Source: Paenibacillus sp. FSL H7-0326
GTDB lineage: Bacteria; Bacillota; Bacilli; Paenibacillales; Paenibacillaceae
Assembly: GCF_001955535.1 (NCBI RefSeq)
Contig: NZ_MPVN01000001.1
Span: 682,001-746,000 of the forward strand
Direction of reading: 5' to 3'
Length of the DNA: 64,000 bases
Shown: positions 1 to 6,225 of the stretch, piece after piece
Numbering within the stretch: position 1 is the stretch's first letter
Layout: every line of letters begins with the position of its first letter
Notes under the pieces: generated by a model
What the model was told of the DNA's origin: nothing
What the model saw: the letters and a program-made list of their open reading frames with translations, nothing else
Databases searched by the model: none
Translations under genes and position numbers: made by a program

Positions 1-156
1 ACCCCACATAACTACTGGTAGAAAAACGGTGTTTTCCTTGTCTCCAAACCGATCATTTATAGCGATATTGGCATTAGCCACTGCTTTACCATTAGGCGTG
101 TACTTCAGTTCAATATCGCTTGCCCATCTTCCAATTCCAACAAATCTATTTAGCAT
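1..156 (-). CDS. ssb: Phage single-stranded DNA-binding protein (partial, 5' part)
   Basis: The window edge cuts this gene, leaving its first 52 residues. The visible part starts MLNRFVGIGRWASDIELKY and continues with PNGKAVANANIAIND, the N-terminal OB-fold pattern of bacterial and phage SSB proteins, which coat single-stranded DNA in replication and recombination. The ATG at 154-156 lies inside the end of the annealase gene (11-base overlap), so translation of the two is probably coupled. SSB next to an Erf-type annealase is a common phage recombination module. The C-terminal tail cannot be seen. Confidence 0.9.
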   Translation of the reverse strand, partial: MLNRFVGIGRWASDIELKYTPNGKAVANANIAINDRFGDKENTVFLPVVMWG

Positions 157-787
157 CTATTTGCTCCTTCCCAGCCTTCTCAAGCCGTTCGCATAATTCG
201 TCATATTCTTTCTTGGTTAGGTCCATTGCATCTGCTTTACGATAATCCTGAACAATTGATTTTTTTACATCTGCTACAGAGAAGCCTTTATTGTTCGCTA
301 TAGCAAAGAGTCTTTTAACTTGAGCCTCGGTTAGCTTTTTAGGTTGAAACTCTACTTCGTTACCTACTGCAGTATTGCCGTCATCATCCTTTTCCGTTGC
401 GATTCCAAGCATTGCAGATAGGGAGTAACGCTTCATATAAGTGATCTGACCACCCAAATCTTGCATATTCGGACTTGCTGGTACTCTGAGAGCTTCCGAT
501 TTTACCCACTCACCAGATTGGTGTACAAACATAGTTGTTACAGAAACCACATGAACACCAGGACTATCCATTAGCGTATAGGCGTCTTGGATGATAGATA
601 AGCCTTCATCCTTGAAAACTTCGCGTACAGCAGTGAATATGCCGTCCAAATCGGTATAAGAAAATGAATAATTGCCACCAGACTTCGTTTTAACAGTTAC
701 ATTTGTGTTGTGCTTAGGCGTTTGGATTTTACCCCATGCAACAACTAGCGCCTTTGAAATCTCTTGATTGGATTCAGAGAAGATCAT
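146..787 (-). CDS. Erf-family single-strand annealing recombinase
   Basis: A 213-residue protein with the Erf superfamily pattern: YSFSYTDLDGIFTAVREVFK near the N-terminus, a central strand-rich part, and QDLGGQITYMKRYSLSAMLG followed by acidic EKDDDGN. Erf proteins anneal complementary single strands and mediate RecA-independent phage recombination. The C-terminal third (from about residue 150, KKLTEAQVKRLFAIANNKG) looks like the small helical extension often seen in this family. It overlaps the ssb start by 11 bases and the end of the Gp157-like gene by 4 bases, so it is in one early operon. Family assignment is secure; the function of this copy is inferred. Confidence 0.9.
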   Translation of the reverse strand: MIFSESNQEISKALVVAWGKIQTPKHNTNVTVKTKSGGNYSFSYTDLDGIFTAVREVFKDEGLSIIQDAYTLMDSPGVHVVSVTTMFVHQSGEWVKSEALRVPASPNMQDLGGQITYMKRYSLSAMLGIATEKDDDGNTAVGNEVEFQPKKLTEAQVKRLFAIANNKGFSVADVKKSIVQDYRKADAMDLTKKEYDELCERLEKAGKEQIDAK

Positions 788-1266
788 CGGATACTCAACC
801 CACTTTCACCGTACACAAGCTCCAGTCCATGAAGCTTCTCACCAGCCTTAAGAGCTTCCATAGCTGCAGTCTTATCGACTTCTTTCTTAACTTTGATCAA
901 CTCAGAAGGCACAGCATCAATATTGGTCACCTCTACACGTTGCCGCGGCTTAGTAAGGGAAACAGTGAACAATTGACCCTTATGTTTATCCAAGTTCAAA
1001 CGGATCATATTAATCTTCATAGCTTCCTTCATACGAGTAACTTGGTTCTCCAGAGAAGTCTTGCGCTGTGACAATCGGACAGTTTCAGCTTTAATAGCCT
1101 CAGCTTCCACTTCAAGAGTCTTGATCACCTTACAGTAGCCTTCCAATTTGTCCGAGATTACGCCTTCCATACCTTGCAGCATTTCTGTATAGTCCACGCC
1201 TTCAGCGCCTTCATAAGCCATTTCAAGCAAGGTTTGATATTGTTCAGTAAGTTCGTATAAGTTCAT
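784..1266 (-). CDS. Siphovirus Gp157-like protein
   Basis: A 160-residue acidic protein that begins MNLYELTEQYQTLLEMA, has a long predicted coiled coil (about residues 40-90) and ends with a PSELIKVKKEVDKTAAMEAL-type segment. This layout matches the siphovirus Gp157 family from phages of Gram-positive bacteria. The biochemical role is uncertain; it has been linked to phage-resistance phenotypes in streptococcal phage. It sits directly before the annealase, as Gp157 genes usually do. Confidence 0.85.
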   Translation of the reverse strand: MNLYELTEQYQTLLEMAYEGAEGVDYTEMLQGMEGVISDKLEGYCKVIKTLEVEAEAIKAETVRLSQRKTSLENQVTRMKEAMKINMIRLNLDKHKGQLFTVSLTKPRQRVEVTNIDAVPSELIKVKKEVDKTAAMEALKAGEKLHGLELVYGESGLSIR

Positions 1267-1329
1267 GGGTATTTACAACCTCCTGGAATTGTGGTATTTT
1301 TGCCGTAACAAATTTTTGATAATGACTAC

Positions 1330-1533
1330 TCAAAGACTATGGTTGCCGCCATGGTCTTTTTTCGTTTCTACTTCGTTAAGAACAGTCTTCAATAGATCAA
1401 TAGTCTTGTTTAGGTCATACTTAAAAAAGTCAGCGATCGCTACAACTACATTTTCCCTGGAGTTTCCTTTAGGGTCTGTTTCTGCGTCGAACCTTTCTAG
1501 CGTCTGGATCGCCTTTCTCAGCTCCTTCTGCAT
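1330..1533 (-). CDS. Small phage protein of unknown function
   Basis: A 67-residue charged helical protein I cannot assign to a family. The start is well supported: the minus strand carries AAAGGAG nine bases before the ATG at 1531-1533. This ribosome binding site lies inside the upstream 81-codon gene, and the two reading frames overlap by 65 bases. The protein is mostly helix-forming (KELRKAIQTLERFD, then NKTIDLLKTVLNEV), with no membrane segment or cysteines. Confidence 0.55.
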   Translation of the reverse strand: MQKELRKAIQTLERFDAETDPKGNSRENVVVAIADFFKYDLNKTIDLLKTVLNEVETKKDHGGNHSL

Positions 1534-1714
1534 TGAATCCCACTCCTTTAAGCTTTTTGCTCAAATTCTCATACTCACGCCGTTGTTGTTCAGATGTGAA
1601 TTCAAACTTTGGATGCTTACCCTCTCGAACTTTTCCTCCAACAAAAGCCAGTGCAAAACGGTCTTCTAAAGCGTCACTTGCCTTGATTCTGATTGTGGTA
1701 ATCAATTCATTCAC
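1469..1714 (-). CDS. Small phage protein of unknown function
   Basis: An 81-residue protein with a very basic C-terminus (ARKVRRRNRP) and no recognised domain. It overlaps the next gene downstream by 65 bases in another frame and the Cys-rich gene upstream by 8 bases, consistent with a tightly packed early phage operon. The basic tail suggests nucleic acid contact, but that is only a guess from composition. Confidence 0.55.
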   Translation of the reverse strand: MNELITTIRIKASDALEDRFALAFVGGKVREGKHPKFEFTSEQQRREYENLSKKLKGVGFNAEGAEKGDPDARKVRRRNRP

Positions 1715-1895
1715 CTGCCGTTATTTCATAGGCGCCCATTATCACAGCAACACATTTGAAGCTGCAGCATAGTGCATCGCCGTAAGTTACTGCCTTTTCA
1801 CCTTGATAAATTTCGTTCCCACAAGTTTCATTGGCGCAATATTCAATTACATCAGCTTCTTGCGGATCTGGTAAACCTTGTTCAAATCTGTCCAT
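1707..1895 (-). CDS. Small Cys-rich phage protein, possible zinc finger
   Basis: A 62-residue protein with cysteines spaced as C-x4-C about residues 20-25 and CC-x3-C about residues 43-48 (YCANETCGNEI, then LCCSFKC). That spacing would suit a small treble-clef or zinc-ribbon fold. No named family is recognised. A ribosome binding site (GAGGAGCTAGAGAAG) precedes the ATG. Confidence 0.6.
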   Translation of the reverse strand: MDRFEQGLPDPQEADVIEYCANETCGNEIYQGEKAVTYGDALCCSFKCVAVIMGAYEITAGE

Positions 1896-1971
1896 CTTCT
1901 CTAGCTCCTCTCAAAAATAGTAGGACAATCGCTGTATCAAAAAGAATCCACCATGTTAACCAGAACAGCAT
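1882..1971 (-). CDS. Possible 29-residue membrane peptide
   Basis: A short open frame starting at 1969-1971, one base after the stop of the 34-codon ORF (TAAATG). It encodes MLFWLTWWILFDTAIVLLFL followed by a short polar tail, one hydrophobic transmembrane segment. A purine-rich GAGAGG stretch precedes it at short spacing. It overlaps the next gene by 14 bases. Packing and the single membrane span favour a real gene, but there is no homology evidence. Confidence 0.3.
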   Translation of the reverse strand: MLFWLTWWILFDTAIVLLFLRGAREDGQI

Positions 1972-2076
1972 TTATCCTCTCTCCCATCTTTGTTTGTTTA
2001 ACTCCGCAACCTCTTCCAACTCCTTGATACGTTCCTTTTTGTTTTTCGCTCGCCATTCCTTAACTAGAATTTTCAT
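1972..2076 (-). CDS. Possible 34-residue basic phage peptide
   Basis: An open frame whose ATG at 2074-2076 overlaps the TGA of the AbrB-like gene (ATGA junction). It encodes a highly charged helical peptide beginning MKILVKEWRAKNKKERIKE. It fills what would otherwise be a gap of nearly 180 bases in a tightly packed operon. No family is recognised; support is positional only. Confidence 0.35.
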   Translation of the reverse strand: MKILVKEWRAKNKKERIKELEEVAELNKQRWERG

Positions 2077-2348
2077 ACCGTCACCGCCGCTGTGATTTTG
2101 TTTGCAGCATCACTGATTTCTTTGATGCATTTCTCGCAAATTTTACGTCCATAAAGGTGAACAAAGTTTTCTTCCTCTGAATCACATACATAACAACCAG
2201 GTTGATACTTTTTGATAATGATTTTGTCTCCATCTACATAGCACTCCAGTGCATCCCGATCATCAATTCCTAAAGTATTGCGAAGTTCCTTTGCAATTAC
2301 CAAACGACCCAAACTATCAATTTTCCTTACGATTCCAGTTGATTTCAT
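2073..2348 (-). CDS. AbrB/SpoVT-domain regulator with four-Cys C-terminus
   Basis: A 91-residue protein. Residues 1-45 (MKSTGIVRKIDSLGRLVIAK, then ELRNTLGI) are a clear AbrB/MazE-type swapped-hairpin DNA-binding domain. The C-terminal half has two Cys pairs, CYVC and CEKC about 20 residues apart, suggesting a bound metal. A longer open frame exists upstream, but GGAGG nine bases before the ATG at 2346-2348 and the family N-terminus fix this start. It is probably a phage transition-state-type regulator; its targets are unknown. Confidence 0.85.
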   Translation of the reverse strand: MKSTGIVRKIDSLGRLVIAKELRNTLGIDDRDALECYVDGDKIIIKKYQPGCYVCDSEEENFVHLYGRKICEKCIKEISDAANKITAAVTV

Positions 2349-2364
2349 ATTTTTCATCCTCCAA

Positions 2365-2628
2365 TTATTTTTCAAATGATTTTGCAAGATCATCAAGCGC
2401 TTTACATACACCATGTTGCCATTCTGTATCACCTGTTCCGTATACCAAGAACGATAAATTCTTAAGTTCATCTGTCGTGCGAACCACTTCTAAATTCATC
2501 CGCAATAAGGCTTCCAGTAGGTTCACAGGGATACTTTTAACGTTGATCTTTCCTGTCTTAGGGTCTTGGTTATAGAACGCTATTTCAGCTAATTTGCGAT
2601 GTGTAGGATGGATAGTGATTTGATTCAT
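2365..2628 (-). CDS. Small phage protein of unknown function
   Basis: An 87-residue protein beginning MNQITIHPTHRKLAEIAFYN. The ATG at 2626-2628 was preferred over a GTG nine bases upstream because GGAG lies eight bases ahead of it. No known domain is recognised. It contains a helical LLEALLRMNLEVVRTTDELK stretch and lies between the antirepressor and AbrB-like genes in the same operon. Confidence 0.6.
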   Translation of the reverse strand: MNQITIHPTHRKLAEIAFYNQDPKTGKINVKSIPVNLLEALLRMNLEVVRTTDELKNLSFLVYGTGDTEWQHGVCKALDDLAKSFEK

Positions 2629-2651
2629 GTTGATCACTCCATTCCGTTTTG

Positions 2652-3416
2652 TTATGCAGTTCTAATCGCACTTAGTAACAACCTAAATGTTTCTCTACCC
2701 TTTGGAGTAACTAAGGTTTGCTCTCCGGCCTTACCGTTGCGTTCCCATTCTTTCATTTCAAACAACTTCGGTACGTGGTCAGCGTAAGGCTTCAATTTTC
2801 CTCTGGCATCTCTGTAGATATATCCCTTGTCAAGGAGCCAACTGATGAATTCCTTTTCTTTGACTTTCAGTTCCTTTGCGGTATCTCTGAAGCTGGTCAA
2901 AAGGTTTCTGTCTACTAGAGCGTCGAAGTAATCTGCTTTCGGCTGCATAATGGAAATTTGTTCATTTGCCTTGCGGACTGTTTCTAATGTTGCTCTGAAG
3001 ATCAATTTTGTTTGTTCATCCGCATGCGGTAGATAAGTTGAAACGAACAAGTCATCATTTGCAACGTAACCGCCAGTCTTTCGTATAGTAGGTAGGACAT
3101 CCGATGTAACCCACTTCTTATATGCTTTTGCTTTCTCTCTGATCTCAGGGTTGTTACCTTGTTTAGCAGCCCCAAAGATTAGGGCATACAAACCTGATTC
3201 ATTGATGAATTTCTTTGCTTGCCTACGACCTATAGAATCAATGACCTCCTGGTCCGTTAGATCATCTTCATCAACGTGGTTTGGCAATGCAGTGTATGGA
3301 TTTAAGAAACCCAATGCTTTAGCTGCCTCAGTTGCTCCGAACCATTCAACCCCATTGACTAAAAGGACAGGCAATTCCCCAAACATTTCGTTTTTAAATA
3401 TCTGTGTTTGATTCAT
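2652..3416 (-). CDS. Phage antirepressor with Bro-N and KilAC domains
   Basis: A 254-residue protein with two domains. Residues about 8-110 are a Bro-N/P22Ant domain (GVEWFGATEAAKALGF, KKFINESGLYALIFGAAKQ, VLPTIRKTGGY). Residues about 135-250 are a KilAC antirepressor domain (DALVDRNLLTSFRDTAKEL, then FISWLLDKGYIYRDARGKLK). Such proteins counter CI-like repressors and help induce the lytic cycle. Its ATG overlaps the stop of the HTH gene upstream by 4 bases. The role is inferred from family and position. Confidence 0.93.
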   Translation of the reverse strand: MNQTQIFKNEMFGELPVLLVNGVEWFGATEAAKALGFLNPYTALPNHVDEDDLTDQEVIDSIGRRQAKKFINESGLYALIFGAAKQGNNPEIREKAKAYKKWVTSDVLPTIRKTGGYVANDDLFVSTYLPHADEQTKLIFRATLETVRKANEQISIMQPKADYFDALVDRNLLTSFRDTAKELKVKEKEFISWLLDKGYIYRDARGKLKPYADHVPKLFEMKEWERNGKAGEQTLVTPKGRETFRLLLSAIRTA

Positions 3417-3721
3417 TTCACTCCTCCTTTACTCAATTGCTCCTGTTCATCCATCCACTTATCAAGTGAGGCTAAGCGGAAACGAATTTGTTTTTTAGAG
3501 GCATTCTTACTACCGTACTTCACAGTCGGAATCTGTTCCTCTTTGACCATGATGTAAAGAGTGGATTGAGATATTCCGGTGTACTCTGCTGCCTCTTCAA
3601 TGGACACGGTCGCTTTACTGATTCTGGCGTTGTACATTTCGCTCACTTGTTCCTCGATCCAAGGCTTGATTTCTTCAACCAATCGACCCTTTATTTCTTC
3701 AATGAAATCAACGGTGGTCAT
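3413..3721 (-). CDS. Excisionase/MerR-type helix-turn-helix protein
   Basis: A 102-residue protein. A coiled N-terminus of about 35 residues precedes a winged HTH of the excisionase type: VSIEEAAEYTGISQSTLYIM, then GSKNASKKQIRFRLASLDKW. This fold is used by phage excisionases and by small phage regulators. It is the first gene of the leftward early operon, after the control region with palindromic operators at 3748 and 3785. Whether it acts in excision with the integrase or as a regulator cannot be decided from sequence. Confidence 0.8.
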   Translation of the reverse strand: MTTVDFIEEIKGRLVEEIKPWIEEQVSEMYNARISKATVSIEEAAEYTGISQSTLYIMVKEEQIPTVKYGSKNASKKQIRFRLASLDKWMDEQEQLSKGGVK

Positions 3722-3747
3722 CGCTATTCACAACCCCTCATGAATAT

Positions 3748-3762
3748 GTCTAAAATTTAGAC
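3748..3762. promoter_or_regulatory. Lysogeny operator 1 (15-bp palindrome)
   Basis: GTCTAAAATTTAGAC, a palindrome with one central base. It lies 26 bases before the start of the excisionase-type HTH gene. It is one of four related 15-bp sites in the control region (consensus roughly GTCtaaAatTTagAC) and most likely binds the CI-like or Cro-like repressor encoded alongside. Confidence 0.75.
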
Positions 3763-3784
3763 ATTTACGTCAAAAAAATATTGC

Positions 3785-3799
3785 GTCAAAAATTTTGAC
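3785..3799. promoter_or_regulatory. Lysogeny operator 2 (15-bp palindrome)
   Basis: GTCAAAAATTTTGAC, a palindrome around one central base, 37 bases from operator 1. Both lie between the Cro-like gene and the excisionase-type gene, and probably control the leftward early promoter. TTGACG-like -35 elements occur on the minus strand here, but I could not settle on one -10. Confidence 0.7.
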
Positions 3800-3826
3800 A
3801 TGGTATACTTCAGATAACAAAACAAG

Positions 3827-4027
3827 TTAGACGGCATCTTCAAAAACCTCTTCAATTGTCGCATTAAAATAACGAGCAATTGAAAAAGCTAATCTGAGTG
3901 TAGGATTGTTTCGACCCCTTTCAATCCCACGGATATGACTTTCCGATACACGAAGATCGGCAGCCATTTGCGCTAAGGAAACCCCTTTTTCCAAGCGCAT
4001 GGATTCAAATTTAGTTCTGGTACACAT
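3827..4027 (-). CDS. Cro-like HTH regulator
   Basis: A 66-residue single-domain protein with an XRE/Cro-type HTH: KFESMRLEKGVSLAQMAADL, then RVSESHIRGIERGRNNPTL. It matches the small lambda-Cro-like regulators of Firmicute temperate phages. It diverges from the CI-like repressor and is served by a good promoter at 4071-4099. It is likely the lytic-side regulator that competes for the four operators. Confidence 0.85.
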   Translation of the reverse strand: MCTRTKFESMRLEKGVSLAQMAADLRVSESHIRGIERGRNNPTLRLAFSIARYFNATIEEVFEDAV

Positions 4028-4049
4028 TGATAATAATCAACTCCCTTAT

Positions 4050-4064
4050 GTCTTAATTTGTGAC
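4050..4064. promoter_or_regulatory. Lysogeny operator 3 (imperfect 15-bp palindrome)
   Basis: GTCTTAATTTGTGAC matches the operator consensus less well than the others. It lies just downstream of the -10 element of the Cro-like gene's promoter, about over its transcription start, where a bound repressor would block initiation. Confidence 0.65.
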
Positions 4065-4070
4065 ACCCTC

Positions 4071-4099
4071 ATATTATCACGTCTAAATTTAAGACGCAA
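4071..4099 (-). promoter_or_regulatory. Promoter of the Cro-like gene
   Basis: On the minus strand TTGCGT (4094-4099) and TAATAT (4071-4076) are separated by exactly 17 bases. Operator 4 overlaps the -35 and spacer, and operator 3 covers the start region, the arrangement expected for a repressor-controlled early promoter. Confidence 0.7.
4081..4095. promoter_or_regulatory. Lysogeny operator 4 (15-bp palindrome)
   Basis: GTCTAAATTTAAGAC, a near-perfect palindrome in the spacer and -35 of the Cro-like gene's promoter, 31 bases from operator 3. It also lies about 50 bases upstream of the repressor gene, so it may serve autoregulation. Confidence 0.75.
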
Positions 4100-4144
4100 G
4101 GTTTTTTTGAAAAATAAAATTTAAAATGATATGGGTGGTATAAA

Positions 4145-4507
4145 ATGACGCATGCATCTGAAAACAGGATGCTTATCGGTAAAAGAATAAAAGAACAAAG
4201 AGAAGCTAAAGGTCTTTACCAAGATGTATTGGCTGAAATGATTGATACTAAAAGAACTAACGTCGCCAACTATGAGTCAGGAACTACAGCTCCCCAACCA
4301 TATATGTTAGTTAAAATAGCAAAAGCGCTTAATACTACAGTTGATTATCTTGTAGGCGCTACTGATAACCCTAGTGTCAGAAATGACACACCTAGTGAAA
4401 CAATCGAACTATCTAATTCAGATCTTCAATTGTCTCTTGATGGACAAATGCTAACTCCACAAGAAATTAAGCTTATTACTACAATGATCCGTACTACCAG
4501 ATCATAA
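4145..4507 (+). CDS. CI-like phage repressor
   Basis: A 120-residue protein with an XRE-type HTH at residues about 10-70 (KRIKEQREAKGLYQDVLAEM, then ANYESGTTAPQPYMLVKIAK, VDYLVG) and a short C-terminal tail of about 50 residues. It lacks the LexA-like peptidase domain of lambda CI, so it resembles short Firmicute phage repressors that are inactivated by other means, such as the antirepressor encoded at 2652. It is followed after 11 bases by the integrase gene, forming the lysogenic operon. The start follows a GGGTGG purine stretch. Confidence 0.85.
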   Translation: MTHASENRMLIGKRIKEQREAKGLYQDVLAEMIDTKRTNVANYESGTTAPQPYMLVKIAKALNTTVDYLVGATDNPSVRNDTPSETIELSNSDLQLSLDGQMLTPQEIKLITTMIRTTRS

Positions 4508-4518
4508 GGAGGTTTATT

Positions 4519-5682
4519 ATGGGATGGGTTGAAAAACGCAATAACGGATATAGAATGGTTGTTGATGTGCCTGACATGTTTGGAAAACGCAAACGGAAAA
4601 CTAAGATGGTATACACCAATTCAAAACGCCAGGCGGAGAAGGAATTAATCATATTCGAAGCTGAACAGATGAAGACGGTTGTAAATCACAAGAATATTAA
4701 ATTCAAAGACTTTATTGAGCAATGGAAAGAACTGTACGTTAATAAGCATTTAGAAGAAACGACCAAAATGAACTACATTAGTCACATTGATAAAAGAATC
4801 ACTCCTGTTTTTGGTGAAATGTATTTGCGTGACATAACGACACTTCAATTAGTCACTTTTATAGATGGATTAAAGAAAATAAAAAAGCCGCAAGAAGACG
4901 CTGGGCAAGCAACAAAACTTTACGTTTACAGAGTTCTACGCAGTATGTTCAATACTGCAAGCGAATGGTACGACCTTGATCCTAATCCGATGAAAAAGGT
5001 AAATAAGCCCAAGGAAAATGAAAATAAAAACGTCAACACTTATACCGAAGAAGAATCTATTAAAATACTCAAAGCTCTACAACATGAAAACATTCAATTT
5101 AAGACAATGATTACTCTTGCCTTTACTTCTGGAATGAGAAAAGGTGAATTGTTAGGCTTAGAATGGAAGCGCGTTGATTTAACTAACAATTTAATTCATA
5201 TAGAACAATCAATTCCTATTGTTCGAAAAGGAGAAGCCGTAATAAAATCTCCAAAAACTAAAGGATCTGTCAGGACCATAGCGATCCCTCAGTATGTAAC
5301 AGAGGAGCTTAAATTGTACAAGGAATTCTATTATAAAGAAAAAGCGGAATCTGAAGAATGGTACAGCGAAAGGGACTTTCTTTTTTGCAACCTGAGATAT
5401 AAAGGTTTTATAGGTAAGCCAATGTATCCGAAAGTAATTAGTGAAAGGTGGAAAAATTTCATTTCAAAAGTTGAAGGTGTGAGAAGGATAAGATTTCATG
5501 ATATCCGCCACACTTCAGTTTCGATTTTGATTAACCGCGGCATCCACGCAAAAGTCATTTCTAATTTAGTCGGGCATTCCAAAATTGGTACAACCATGGA
5601 CGTTTACGGACATCTAATGAGAACTGCAGAGATAAAGGCAGCCGAAACGTTTGGAGATGTGTTCAATACACCAACTTCTTAA
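4519..5682 (+). CDS. int: Tyrosine site-specific integrase
   Basis: A 387-residue phage integrase. It has an N-terminal arm-binding segment (about 1-50), a SAM-like core-binding domain (about 60-165) and a C-terminal catalytic domain. Catalytic residues seen are Arg207 (SGMRKGELLG), a Lys near 246, His327 and Arg330 (RFHDIRHTS), His353 (GHSKIGTT) and nucleophile Tyr363 (MDVYGHL). It would integrate and, with an excisionase, excise the prophage. An AAGGAGG site precedes the ATG. It is the last phage gene before host DNA, the usual place for int beside an attachment site. Confidence 0.95.
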   Translation: MGWVEKRNNGYRMVVDVPDMFGKRKRKTKMVYTNSKRQAEKELIIFEAEQMKTVVNHKNIKFKDFIEQWKELYVNKHLEETTKMNYISHIDKRITPVFGEMYLRDITTLQLVTFIDGLKKIKKPQEDAGQATKLYVYRVLRSMFNTASEWYDLDPNPMKKVNKPKENENKNVNTYTEEESIKILKALQHENIQFKTMITLAFTSGMRKGELLGLEWKRVDLTNNLIHIEQSIPIVRKGEAVIKSPKTKGSVRTIAIPQYVTEELKLYKEFYYKEKAESEEWYSERDFLFCNLRYKGFIGKPMYPKVISERWKNFISKVEGVRRIRFHDIRHTSVSILINRGIHAKVISNLVGHSKIGTTMDVYGHLMRTAEIKAAETFGDVFNTPTS

Positions 5683-5842
5683 AGGTGGGATTATGGGTGG
5701 CAAAAAAGGTGGCAAATTCAAAGTATCGTTAAAATCAAACGTGATAATACCTCGGAACAAAATAGATAAAACCCAATAATAATAAGGGTTTGTGAAAACT
5801 AGAAAATACTAGTGAAACGCAAAAATATCCTCTCCCATGATA
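5683..5842. other. Probable prophage attachment region
   Basis: These 160 non-coding bases follow the integrase. Two 9-bp direct repeats GGTGGCAAA at 5696 and 5708 could be integrase arm sites. AAACCC and GGGTTT flank a short loop near 5770, and two ACTAG motifs lie near 5800. The core crossover sequence cannot be identified without the other end of the prophage, which is outside the window. Confidence 0.4.
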
Positions 5843-5864
5843 GGACGTCTCGAAAGAGGCGTCC
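5843..5864. other. Stable GAAA-tetraloop hairpin
   Basis: GGACGTCTC and GAGGCGTCC pair over nine positions (one G-T) around a GAAA loop, directly before the strong terminator at 5866. It may be the 3' end of a host transcript whose body lies beyond the prophage, or a companion hairpin of the terminator. Confidence 0.45.
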
Positions 5865-5865
5865 G

Positions 5866-5908
5866 AATAAAAGCCTGCCAGGACGCCTGGCAGGCTTTTA
5901 TTTTTTAT
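5866..5908. terminator. Strong bidirectional terminator
   Basis: The arms 5866-5882 and 5886-5902 form a stem of about 17 base pairs, including GCCTGCCAGG/CCTGGCAGGC, with a 3-base loop. T-rich sequence follows on the plus side and A/T-rich sequence on the other. It ends rightward transcription at the prophage border and leftward transcription from the 6-9 kb operon. Confidence 0.85.
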
Positions 5909-5964
5909 TTGGCTGATACTAACTTAAAAATAACGGGTCTTGGCTCAATCTTATCAACAGTAAA

Positions 5965-6159
5965 TCAAAGAATACGGCTTAAGAAGAGGATAACACCAAT
6001 GACTGCCAAGAGAATCAACAGATTAGATACTTCTCTCCATAGTGACGGATAACCTTTTTCATGCAGTTCCTGTTGTTTAATCTCAAAATTGGCCTTTGCA
6101 CTATAGGGATCAGCCGGCTCCGTATAGGGCCTGTTCTGTTCCTGAAGCGGATCATTCAT
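5965..6159 (-). CDS. Small single-span membrane protein
   Basis: A 64-residue protein with a polar N-terminus rich in Pro, Gln and Glu and one C-terminal transmembrane helix (NLLILLAVIGVILFLSRIL). No family is recognised. A GGAGGTGGAGACCT site precedes the ATG. It lies downstream of the SMP-30 gene in the same direction and may be read through from that operon. Confidence 0.6.
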   Translation of the reverse strand: MNDPLQEQNRPYTEPADPYSAKANFEIKQQELHEKGYPSLWREVSNLLILLAVIGVILFLSRIL

Positions 6160-6225
6160 AGGTCTCCACCTCCATTAGGTTTTGAACCACATATCAATCC
6201 ATACGCACCTATATGGAAACCGTTT

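Noticed and set aside
5843..5864. 3' fragment of tRNA or tmRNA as attachment site
   Set aside because: The hairpin has a GAAA loop and no TTCRANY T-loop or CCA-type end, so it is not part of a tRNA or ssrA gene.
6211..6224. TGGAAACCGTTTCT as a cre site
   Set aside because: Three mismatches to TGWAANCGNTNWCA and located past the lactonase stop codon, not near a promoter.
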